This document shows positions 1 to 5,771 of a stretch of 5,771 nt of DNA, in pieces. Origin of the DNA: an uncultured Altererythrobacter sp. (GTDB lineage Bacteria; Pseudomonadota; Alphaproteobacteria; Sphingomonadales; Sphingomonadaceae); the NCBI GenBank assembly GCA_938009055.1, contig CALLIO010000318.1:1-5771 (forward strand). The letters run 5' to 3'. The notes under the pieces are model-generated. The model was not told the origin of the DNA. It did not search any database and saw only the letters and a list, made by a program, of their open reading frames with translations. The translations under genes were made by a program, and so were the position numbers. Numbering within the stretch: the first letter of the stretch is position 1; each line of letters begins with the position of its first letter.

Positions 1-1454
1 TCACCGCTGGCAGCTGCAGCTTGACCAATAGCAACGCCAAAGTTGGTCGCTTGCGCGCTGGCGCCAATTGCCAACGCATTGAGACTATCTGCAGATGCGC
101 CGCGCCCAATCGCTACAGAATCTACACCGCTTGCCACTGCACCCTGTCCAATCGCCGTGGCGCTCTGTCCCAAGGCCTGCGTATTGGTGCCCAGCGCGGT
201 TGAAGCGTCTCCGCTCGCTACGCTGTCAGAACCCAATGCCGATGAACTTTCACCAGAAGCGACGGCGTCAACGCCAATTGAGGCGCTTCTGGAACCGCTG
301 GCAAGACTGTCTTCTCCCAAGGCGATACCGCCGTTCCCAATCGCCTGCGCTCCCTGGCCCAAAGCGATAGCGGCAGGTGTGCTGGCAAGTGATGAGCCGC
401 CAAGAGCCACTGCACCAGTTTCGGTCGCCTGCGCAAAGTAGCCCAAAGCAATGGATTCCACGCCGCTCGCCAATGAATCTGCGCCCAAAGCCACCGCGCG
501 ATTGCCGGTGGACTGTGCGCCAACGCCGTCACTGTCGCTGTCACCGCCAATGCCGATGGAGGAATCACCAGAGGCAGAAGCTGACGAGCCCAATGCCGTA
601 GCCATTCGTGCGGTTGCCTGCGCAGCAAAGCCGAAAGCGCTGGCATTAGCTTGAGAGGCACTGCTATTCGCACCGACGCTGGTGGAGCGCATGGCTACCG
701 CGTCCGCACCAAAGCCGAATGCGCTCGAATTGATCTGCGTAGCTTCACTAAACGCGCCGATGCTCGTGGACTCGGTGCCTGTCGCCTGCGCGGTTCGGCC
801 GAATGCAGTGGAATTGCCTCCAACGGCACCGCTAAATGCTCCGACGCTGGTGGATCGAACGCCGGTCGCCTGCGCATTATAGCCCAAAGCCGTGGCGCTT
901 TCAGAGCTGCTAGCATCTTGTCCGATGGCAATCGAAGCATCGCCATTTGCGGTCGCAAAGCCCCCGATGGCGATCGCCCTAATCGTGGATCCAATCGCGC
1001 CACTCGTCTCTGCCCCATAACCGATCGCGATATTGGGACCATCGGCGCCAGCGATTGCGTTGGCTCCCAGCGCAATCGTCCCCGTCCCGCCATTGGCAGT
1101 CGCATCCAGACCGATTGCGATTGAATCTTGGGCGGAAGCTCGTGCTCCATTGGCGTCGCTGTCCGCGGAATCGGCGCCAATGGCTATCGTACCTGCGCCA
1201 TTGGCCAATGCGAGATTGCCGATTGCAATGGAGAGAGAGCCCGTAGCTCGGGCATTCACTCCGCAGGCGACGCTGTTGTCGCGATTTAATGAATCCGCCC
1301 CGCCGTCATTATCGCGAAAAGTGATATTGTCATCGGCATTGCCGTCATTGTCGCGGTCTAGCAGGCAATCGTCCGCCTTAGCTGGCTGCGGCAGTGCTAC
1401 GATAGCTGTCGCGACGGCGGCGGTTGCTGCGGCTGTCAAAAGTAATCTACGCAT
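1..1454 (-). CDS. YadA-like trimeric autotransporter adhesin, N-terminal part (3' end outside window)
   Basis: The frame is open from an ATG at 1454 to the left edge with no stop (484 codons visible). Residues 1-27 form a classical Sec signal peptide: an RR start, an Ala/Val/Leu core and a PAKA cleavage site before Asp28. There is no extended ESPR-type leader. Residues 28-65 are rich in Asp and Asn and hold the only two cysteines seen (30 and 64). From about residue 66 the chain is built of 14-residue units with the pattern (S/A)xA(I/L)GxxAxAxG, typical of YadA head (Hep_Hag) repeats that fold as a trimeric left-handed beta roll on the cell surface. Such proteins mediate adhesion or autoaggregation and end in a coiled-coil stalk and a beta-barrel anchor, which would lie beyond the edge. 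An AGAGGA ribosome site sits six bases upstream of the start. The family is certain from the repeats; the ligand is unknown. Confidence 0.93.
   Translation of the reverse strand, partial: MRRLLLTAAATAAVATAIVALPQPAKADDCLLDRDNDGNADDNITFRDNDGGADSLNRDNSVACGVNARATGSLSIAIGNLALANGAGTIAIGADSADSDANGARASAQDSIAIGLDATANGGTGTIALGANAIAGADGPNIAIGYGAETSGAIGSTIRAIAIGGFATANGDASIAIGQDASSSESATALGYNAQATGVRSTSVGAFSGAVGGNSTAFGRTAQATGTESTSIGAFSEATQINSSAFGFGADAVAMRSTSVGANSSASQANASAFGFAAQATARMATALGSSASASGDSSIGIGGDSDSDGVGAQSTGNRAVALGADSLASGVESIALGYFAQATETGAVALGGSSLASTPAAIALGQGAQAIGNGGIALGEDSLASGSRSASIGVDAVASGESSSALGSDSVASGDASTALGTNTQALGQSATAIGQGAVASGVDSVAIGRGASADSLNALAIGASAQATNFGVAIGQAAAASG
603..854 (-). repeat. Three tandem 84-bp (28-residue) super-repeats in the adhesin head
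   Basis: Residues 201-228, 229-256 and 257-284 of the adhesin each begin STS(V/I)GA, have an (S/A)(T/S)AFG motif 14 residues later and then run to the next STS. Unit boundaries fall exactly 84 bases apart at 854, 770 and 686. The first two units share about 15 of 28 residues. Elsewhere in the protein the period is 14 residues, so this block shows a doubled period in which a VG/IG repeat alternates with an FG repeat. It probably arose by duplication of a two-repeat unit. Confidence 0.8.
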
Positions 1455-1460
1455 TGATAT

Positions 1461-1466
1461 TCCTCT
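1461..1466 (-). promoter_or_regulatory. Shine-Dalgarno site of the adhesin gene
   Basis: The minus strand reads AGAGGA followed by six bases and then ATG at 1454. This is a strong site with good spacing and fixes the start just before the signal peptide. The site lies in one arm of a possible hairpin (1462-1483). Confidence 0.7.
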
Positions 1467-1483
1467 TCAAAATATGAAGGAGG
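1462..1483 (-). promoter_or_regulatory. Possible hairpin masking the adhesin ribosome binding site
   Basis: On the minus strand CCTCCTTCA is followed by a TATTT loop and TGAAGAGG. This gives eight base pairs with one bulged C, and the 3' arm contains most of the Shine-Dalgarno site. It could restrain translation of the adhesin in the manner of an RNA thermometer or a target for a regulatory RNA. Only the pairing is seen; the function is inferred. Confidence 0.35.
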
Positions 1484-1798
1484 CCTTTAAGCGCGCGACC
1501 CTATTTTGCTTCGTGCCCCAAGAACCCTTTTGAGTGTCTTTAGGGCAGCCCCCACCAAGTCATTTCATATAATCGGCCTGTGCCGAACGGCGCGAGCCTA
1601 GCGCTTTTGGCCGTGAATGTATCTGAAAAACACTTCGGCGCTTGATCAAGTCTTTGCCCTGTGCATTTCCTACATGGCTGCGTTTTGGTAAAGACAGCGA
1701 AACGCGCTCTTTGACAATCGCATATCCTTGTTCCGTCCGGCCCTGTTTTGGTTCACGCCAAAGCGGGGTTTTCGTGCATTTGGGCGATGCTCCTCTGC

Positions 1799-1840
1799 AA
1801 AACACCTTTGCGGATGTGCTTCATCAACTTGCAAAAGGTG
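1799..1840 (-). terminator. Weak candidate terminator downstream of ribB
   Basis: On the minus strand CACCTTTTGC (1840-1831) can pair with GCAAAGGTG (1811-1803), leaving one bulge and a 19-base loop, and four T residues follow directly (1802-1799). The orientation fits the end of the ribB transcript about 155 bases past the stop. The stem is not very GC-rich, the loop is large and the T tract is short, so this is tentative. Confidence 0.25.
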
Positions 1841-1995
1841 CAAGTGGGTGGGAAGCTGGAGAAATGATGGATTGGGAGCCCCCTATTTCAGCAGCAATGG
1901 CGAGCGAAGCCGAAGCGCCACATACCCGCAGTATTGGTCTCGTTTCAGTATGTATCTGGTGGGCATGGCTTGGGTGCTGTCTGAAGCGGTCCCAT

Positions 1996-3099
1996 CTAGG
2001 GGGCAATGATTTTGCGTTCTTCAATGATATTGAGGCCATAGCCTGACATAGCCGGATAGCTTAGCCGCGAATTGGTGAGTGAGATGATCTGGTGAACGCC
2101 CAGCTCTGCCAAAACCTGAGCGCCAAGGCCGTAATCGCGCAAAGTCTCCATTTCCTCGTCACTTTGAACATCCGATGGCTGTGCCTTCTTAAAGCGCGAG
2201 ACCAAATTTCCTGTCGGCGGGGGAAGGATGACCACAACGCCTGAGCCGTGACGATCAATCATTGCCATTGAGTGCTCAAGATGCTCGCTGCGGCCATTGT
2301 TTTCACTCAGCGCATCGGTGAACAAGTCGAACCCATGCATGCGCACCATTGTTGCAGCCGATGGGCCCACCTCGCCTTTGACCAAAGCCAAAGTGGTCGC
2401 ATCAATCGCGGTATTGCGCATGGTGATCGCTCTCCAATCGCCTGCATGATTGCTGGAAAATCCCTCGTCTGAAACGCGCTCAATATTGTGATCGTGCTTC
2501 ATCCGGTGGGCAATCAAATCGCTGATCGCACCAATTTTCAATCCGTGTTCGGCGGCAAACTCTTCCAGCTCTGGCAAGCGCGCTACGGAGCCATCATCGC
2601 TCAATATCTCGCAGATAACGCCCGAAGGATTGAGGCCAGCCAGCCGGGCAATATCGACCGCTGCCTCGGTATGTCCGGCACGGATTAGAACGCCCCCGTC
2701 CTTTGCCGCGAGCGGAAAGACATGGCCCGGCGAGACGATATCCTCAGCCCCGTTTACTCCATTGATCGCAACGGCAATCGTGCGCGCTCGATCCTTGGCA
2801 GAGATCCCGGTGGTCACTCCCTCCTTCGCTTCAATAGAGGATGTGAAAGCGGATCCAGAGCGGGCTTGGTTGCGCGTGGGCAGCTGGTTGAGCCCCAATT
2901 CATCAATGCGATGTTGTGCGAGGGCGAGGCATATTAGTCCGCGGCCGAACCGCGCCATAAAGTTGACTGTATCAGGGCTTGCCATTTGCGCCGGGATGAC
3001 CAGATCGCCTTGATTTTCAGGGGTCTCATCATCGATCAGAATATACATGCGGCCATTGCGCGCATCATCAATGATTTCGGTGATATCAGACAATGCCAT
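1996..3099 (-). CDS. ribB: 3,4-dihydroxy-2-butanone 4-phosphate synthase with degenerate GTP cyclohydrolase II domain (RibBX type)
   Basis: This 367-residue protein has a RibB domain at about 1-203, which makes the four-carbon precursor of riboflavin from ribulose 5-phosphate with Mg2+. Conserved features are DDE (23-25), ICLAL (56-60), EAKEGVTTGIS (90-100), PGHVFPL (124-130), RAGHTEA (140-146) and CEI (163-165), which cover the His and Glu residues needed for catalysis. The acidic loop is unusual: PENQGD (27-32) instead of RENEGD. Residues 204-367 resemble GTP cyclohydrolase II (for example LRDYGLGAQVLAELGV at 320-335) but lack its three zinc-binding cysteines, so that activity is very probably lost. 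This is the architecture called RibBX in Proteobacteria. The ATG at 3099 is preferred because AAAAGGA lies upstream (12 bases, rather long) and the family starts near there; an in-frame TTG at 3126 has no ribosome site. It ends the operon and probably boosts flavin supply for the neighbouring flavin enzymes. Confidence 0.9.
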   Translation of the reverse strand: MALSDITEIIDDARNGRMYILIDDETPENQGDLVIPAQMASPDTVNFMARFGRGLICLALAQHRIDELGLNQLPTRNQARSGSAFTSSIEAKEGVTTGISAKDRARTIAVAINGVNGAEDIVSPGHVFPLAAKDGGVLIRAGHTEAAVDIARLAGLNPSGVICEILSDDGSVARLPELEEFAAEHGLKIGAISDLIAHRMKHDHNIERVSDEGFSSNHAGDWRAITMRNTAIDATTLALVKGEVGPSAATMVRMHGFDLFTDALSENNGRSEHLEHSMAMIDRHGSGVVVILPPPTGNLVSRFKKAQPSDVQSDEEMETLRDYGLGAQVLAELGVHQIISLTNSRLSYPAMSGYGLNIIEERKIIAP

Positions 3100-3111
3100 G
3101 GCGCGTCGCTT

Positions 3112-3118
3112 TCCTTTT
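3112..3118 (-). promoter_or_regulatory. Shine-Dalgarno site of ribB
   Basis: The minus strand carries AAAAGGA here, with 12 bases between AGGA and the ATG at 3099. The spacing is longer than usual, but no better site serves the alternative in-frame TTG at 3126, so this site decides the start. Confidence 0.45.
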
Positions 3119-3159
3119 GTATTCAAGGTTGTGCGCCAAGGCTAAAGAAGTCTCGCGCC

Positions 3160-3672
3160 TCAGCACGCTTTGAGAAAACCGCCATTGCCGTAGATCAGCG
3201 GAATGCCGGGTTGTGCGACCATACAGTCATAGACCGAGCCAATAATGATGGAGTGAGACGCATGATCAATCACGCGCGAAACTTCGCAAAACACATTGGC
3301 GTTGGCATCTAGCAAATAGGGCACGTCGTCTGAAGTTTCAGTCCAAGCACTTGTTTCAAACCTGCGCGAGGCTTCGACCGCACCGCCGAAAGCCATGCAG
3401 ATATCCTCGTGCTTTGCATCAAGGATGTTGATGCAAAACCGGTTACCGGTCGGGAGTGCAGGGTGAATGCTGGCAGACTGGTTTACACAAATCAGCAATG
3501 ATGGCGGATCGACCGAAAGAGAAGACACTGCGGTCGCTGCCATCCCAAAACGCTTGCCTGCACTTGCTGTCGAAACAATTGTGGGGGTTGCCGCCAATTG
3601 CCGCATGGCTTTGCGGAAATCATCCGTGAGGGTTTCCTGGCGGTCCGGCTGAGATGCTGCTTGGGCGGTCAT
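3160..3672 (-). CDS. Flavin reductase-like FMN-binding protein (reductase component of a two-component monooxygenase)
   Basis: This 170-residue protein has the length and motifs of the HpaC-like short-chain flavin reductases, which use NAD(P)H to reduce free FMN or FAD for a partner monooxygenase in the cytoplasm. Visible signatures are FRKAM (19-23), GMAATAVSSLSVDPPSLL (43-60, the flavin-binding G(M)T-type segment ending in DPP), NRFCINIL (77-84), HSIIIGSV (140-147) and the closing PLIYGNGGF (158-166). The ATG overlaps the stop of the upstream oxygenase gene as ATGA, implying translational coupling, and there is no good ribosome site of its own. No monooxygenase partner lies in the window; the oxygenase upstream uses iron and 2-oxoglutarate and does not need reduced flavin. 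The partner is therefore likely farther along the operon. The family is confident; the electron donor and the preferred flavin are not known. Confidence 0.9.
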   Translation of the reverse strand: MTAQAASQPDRQETLTDDFRKAMRQLAATPTIVSTASAGKRFGMAATAVSSLSVDPPSLLICVNQSASIHPALPTGNRFCINILDAKHEDICMAFGGAVEASRRFETSAWTETSDDVPYLLDANANVFCEVSRVIDHASHSIIIGSVYDCMVAQPGIPLIYGNGGFLKAC

Positions 3673-4547
3673 GGCAGGACCGGGGCAATGCCCCTGAACT
3701 GGCTTTCTTGCGCATCAAGCGATGTACCCAGCGCTGACACCGGATCGCCGCTGTTACGCGGTTTTAGGTATGGCTTGGCAATTTCCGGCGCTGCGGCGAC
3801 ATCGGCTGCATTCCATTCCTCAACCTCGCCAACGCATTTTGCCCAAGCTGGGCGATAGGCATATTCAAACATGCCGCGTCCCTTTGGACCCAAATGCGGA
3901 TGCGTACCGTGAAAAGCTTTTACATTGAAAATCAGCGCATCACCCTTTTTCGGTGACAATGTGACCATATCAGGGTGGTTGTCATAGCGGATGTAGGGAT
4001 TGCTGTGTTCGTGCAGGCTCAAATGCGATCCTGGCACAATCGTGAACGGCGCTTGATCCAATGTCAGATCTTCCGTGTAAATCAGCACGCGCAAGGTCGA
4101 TGGCGAGCTTTCGTTCCACCCTTTCGGCTCTGATCCGTATGGCTGATAGTCGGAATGAAGCGCCAGGCCCGGCACTCCTGGGCCACTGCGCACATACATG
4201 CCCAGCATAAACACGATATCATCGCCCAAAGCCGATTTGACGAAATCTGTCAGCCGCTTAGAACCGATAACTTCAGCAAATTTCTGGCTGTGCCATTGCG
4301 GCGGCTCAGCAGCGAATTTCTGTTCTTCGCTGTAAGGCGCGGTGTTCATTGGTAAGTCGGCCAGCTCACCCAGAATATCATCCAGCTCCTGCCCGCTCAA
4401 AAGCGAGGGGAGAATCGCGAAACCATCCTTGTGCAGTTTGGCAAGGCGCGTTTCGTCACTCATCGCGGTCCAGTCAGTGCCATCAAGGCGAACCGTGCCG
4501 CGGGTGGTCTTCTCGATTTTCTCAACGGATATCGCAGCTGTGCTCAT
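3669..4547 (-). CDS. Phytanoyl-CoA dioxygenase (PhyH) family Fe(II)/2-oxoglutarate oxygenase
   Basis: This 292-residue protein belongs to the PhyH family of non-haem iron oxygenases, which couple decarboxylation of 2-oxoglutarate to hydroxylation of a substrate. The iron-binding facial triad is visible as H131-x-D133 in LHSDYQPYG and the distal His213 in KAFHGTHPH. An arginine at 224 or 232 (GRGMFEYAYRPAW) would hold 2-oxoglutarate. TIVPGSH (169-175) and KKGDALIFN (200-208) are typical of the double-stranded beta-helix core. The N-terminal part (DGFAILPSLLSGQELDDIL, 41-59) is the usual PhyH entry segment. An AGAGAA site lies just upstream of the ATG. Its stop overlaps the flavin reductase start. 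PhyH homologues act on very varied small molecules, so the substrate cannot be named; the dehydrogenase upstream suggests that hydroxylation leads to an aldehyde. Confidence 0.9.
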   Translation of the reverse strand: MSTAAISVEKIEKTTRGTVRLDGTDWTAMSDETRLAKLHKDGFAILPSLLSGQELDDILGELADLPMNTAPYSEEQKFAAEPPQWHSQKFAEVIGSKRLTDFVKSALGDDIVFMLGMYVRSGPGVPGLALHSDYQPYGSEPKGWNESSPSTLRVLIYTEDLTLDQAPFTIVPGSHLSLHEHSNPYIRYDNHPDMVTLSPKKGDALIFNVKAFHGTHPHLGPKGRGMFEYAYRPAWAKCVGEVEEWNAADVAAAPEIAKPYLKPRNSGDPVSALGTSLDAQESQFRGIAPVLP

Positions 4548-4647
4548 TGGGTTCTCTGAAAGTTGAAAGGGTGGGGGACTGCGTTTGTTTTAACGTGTTT
4601 CACTGGGCTTGCAGCGCGCTTCGGCAATCGCATTCGCAATGCGACCA
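4548..4647. other. Intergenic spacer between the aldehyde dehydrogenase and oxygenase genes
   Basis: This spacer of 100 bases contains a perfect short inverted repeat, CGCATT-CGC-AATGCG (4629-4643), just past the dehydrogenase stop. There is no T tract after it, so it does not look like a terminator, and no clear promoter was found. The genes on both sides point the same way and can be co-transcribed, but an internal promoter cannot be excluded. Confidence 0.45.
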
Positions 4648-5771
4648 TCATTGCTGCCCATGGCTGATATGGACTGTCTTGCTTTGCGTGTAGCTGAGCA
4701 ATTCTTCGAGCCCCTCTTCGCTGCCGAGGCCGGAATTCTTGGTGCCGCCGAACGAGCTGCCGACATAGTGCATTTTCGAGCCATTTATATGCACCACACC
4801 GGCATCCAGCCTTTCGGCCAATGTGATCGCCGTGGTGATGTTCGGGGTAAAGACCGAGGCAGTCAGTCCATATTCCACGCTGTTTGCTATAGCGATCGCT
4901 TGATCCAGATTTGACCATTTTTGGACGGTCATTACCGGGCCGAAAACTTCTTTTTGCGCTATTGATGAACCGCCGGGCACATCTGCAAAGAGCGTCGGCG
5001 CCATCCAAAATCCGCGCCTAAACTGATCGCCGTCAGGAGCACAGCCGCCGGTTACCAAGCGGGCTTCGGTCTTTCCTGTTTCGATCAGTTCGGTCACCCG
5101 CGCCAGATGCGCTGCAGAATTGAGCGGTCCCATTTGCGAGGCATAATCCATCGCATCACCGACTTTGATCGCGGATAGACGCTCTGCCAGCATCGCGACC
5201 GCGCTATCATAATGATCTTCATGCACGAGAATGCGGCTGGTCGATCCGCAGCTTTGCCCGGCCCAGGCAAAGTTCATGCCTGCAACAGCGGCATTGATCG
5301 CTTCAGCCAGATCAGCATCGGGGCAAATGATCAAAGCGTTCTTCCCGCCCAGTTCAAGACTGACATGCTTCACGCAAGTTTCTGCAGCGGCCTTCTGGAT
5401 TGCCAGCCCCGTCCCAATCGAGCCGGTAAAACCGATCCGGCGGATCAACGGATGGCGGGCAATTGTATCGCCAGCGGGCAAACCATAACCAGAGATCATG
5501 TTTACGACGCCGGCGGGTAGCACTTCATTGCAGATATCGGCGACCACCGTCGCAGACAAAGGCGAGGTCTCGGGCGTCTTCATAACGACACTGTTGCCCG
5601 CGATCAAAGGGGCTGCAAGGTTAGCGGCGGCAAACATAAACGGATGGTTGAAGGGGACGATCCGGCCCACCACGCCATAAGGCTGGCGCATCGAGAAATG
5701 CAGGCCGGAAGAAAGCCGCGGCAGTGTGTCGCCCTTCATCTCGCTGGCAAGACCGCAAAAGAAATCGAAAT
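4648..5771 (-). CDS. NAD(P)-dependent aldehyde dehydrogenase, C-terminal three quarters (5' end outside window)
   Basis: The frame is open to the right edge, giving about 374 codons; usual family members have 480-500, so roughly 110-120 N-terminal residues are missing. An ATG at 5739 is internal: codons before it continue the family alignment (GLASEMKGDTLPRL). Counting from that Met as 1, the key elements are FNHPF (30-34), K54 in VVMKTPE for the cofactor, FTGSIGTG (104-111), the general base E129 in LELGGKN, the catalytic cysteine C164 in GQSCGSTSR (codon 5248-5250), EVFGPV (264-269) and the C-terminal SGLGSEEG (336-343). All catalytic residues are present, so an active enzyme oxidising an aldehyde to an acid is expected. 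It is the first visible gene of the operon. The aldehyde substrate is unknown. Confidence 0.95.
   Translation of the reverse strand, partial: FDFFCGLASEMKGDTLPRLSSGLHFSMRQPYGVVGRIVPFNHPFMFAAANLAAPLIAGNSVVMKTPETSPLSATVVADICNEVLPAGVVNMISGYGLPAGDTIARHPLIRRIGFTGSIGTGLAIQKAAAETCVKHVSLELGGKNALIICPDADLAEAINAAVAGMNFAWAGQSCGSTSRILVHEDHYDSAVAMLAERLSAIKVGDAMDYASQMGPLNSAAHLARVTELIETGKTEARLVTGGCAPDGDQFRRGFWMAPTLFADVPGGSSIAQKEVFGPVMTVQKWSNLDQAIAIANSVEYGLTASVFTPNITTAITLAERLDAGVVHINGSKMHYVGSSFGGTKNSGLGSEEGLEELLSYTQSKTVHISHGQQ

Larger units (their letters stand above)
1455..1995. other. Intergenic region without a convincing gene
   Basis: This stretch of about 540 bases lies between the ribB stop and the adhesin start and should carry the end of the operon transcript and the adhesin promoter and leader. 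I found no tRNA-like fold, no convincing sigma-70 promoter pair on the minus strand and no recognisable small protein. It holds a 10-bp palindrome CTTGATCAAG (1641-1650), a perfect 7-bp inverted repeat (1827-1845), a GC-rich foldable stretch closed by CGGCC/GGCCG (1574-1613) and the hairpin over the adhesin ribosome site. Short open frames on both strands here lack ribosome sites and known motifs. Confidence 0.6.

Noticed and set aside
1..854. CRISPR-like or satellite repeat array
   Set aside because: The period of 42 or 84 bases stays in frame with an open protein made of YadA-head repeats and has no constant repeats separated by unique spacers.
43..1533. Several long open frames on the plus strand (43-441, 651-1124, 1033-1533) and in other minus frames (218-673, 695-1180)
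   Set aside because: They are by-products of the repetitive codon pattern of the adhesin gene, which explains the region fully with a signal peptide and head repeats.
1568..1573. TATAAT on the plus strand in the intergenic gap
   Set aside because: There is no matching -35 element at the right distance and no convincing plus-strand gene downstream.
1560..1805. Minus-strand open frame of 81 codons, rich in Lys and Arg, between ribB and the adhesin
   Set aside because: It starts with GTG without a ribosome site and has no recognisable motif; the region looks non-coding. Conservation in relatives would be needed to revive it.
1642..2046. Plus-strand open frame of 134 codons across the intergenic gap into the ribB 3' end
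   Set aside because: It starts with TTG without a ribosome site, runs about 50 bases antisense into ribB and shows no motif or family resemblance that I recognise. A homology search would settle it.
3100..3159. Possible FMN riboswitch ahead of ribB
   Set aside because: The spacer is only about 60 bases, far too short for the FMN aptamer, and none of its conserved segments is seen.
4629..4643. Perfect inverted repeat CGCATT-CGC-AATGCG after the aldehyde dehydrogenase stop
   Set aside because: A 6-bp stem with a fixed spacer is expected about once by chance in a window this size, and no T tract follows, so neither a terminator nor an operator can be claimed.

Overview
The window reads almost entirely on the minus strand. 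From right to left it holds the 3' part of an aldehyde dehydrogenase gene, a phytanoyl-CoA dioxygenase-family oxygenase, a small flavin reductase and a RibB-type riboflavin biosynthesis gene. A gap of about 540 bases without a convincing gene follows, then the 5' part of a YadA-like trimeric autotransporter adhesin that runs off the left edge. No tRNA, rRNA, CRISPR array, integrase or insertion sequence was seen.

The moderate GC content, the alphaproteobacterial flavour of the RibB protein (RibB domain fused to a degenerate GTP cyclohydrolase II domain) and the gene mix suggest a Proteobacterium. A marine-type alphaproteobacterium, perhaps a sphingomonad or Erythrobacter relative, is most likely. 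This is inference from protein style, not from a search.

Positions 1996-5771 look like a co-directional metabolic operon. The oxygenase and flavin reductase overlap by four bases (ATGA), ribB follows about 60 bases later, and the aldehyde dehydrogenase lies 100 bases upstream of the oxygenase. A plausible reading is an oxidative catabolic cassette: the Fe(II)/2-oxoglutarate oxygenase hydroxylates a substrate, the dehydrogenase oxidises an aldehyde, the flavin reductase supplies reduced flavin to a two-component monooxygenase that is not in the window, and the extra RibB copy raises flavin supply. The substrate cannot be told from the sequence. The RibB protein is unusual because its acidic active-site loop reads PENQGD instead of RENEGD.

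Positions 1-1454 encode a secreted surface adhesin: a Sec signal peptide, a short Asp/Asn-rich segment bracketed by the only two cysteines, then about 29 YadA-head-type 14-residue repeats, some with insertions and three arranged as 28-residue (84-bp) super-repeats. The membrane anchor and stalk lie beyond the left edge. The gap at 1455-1995 contains several inverted repeats, including one that could mask the adhesin ribosome binding site.
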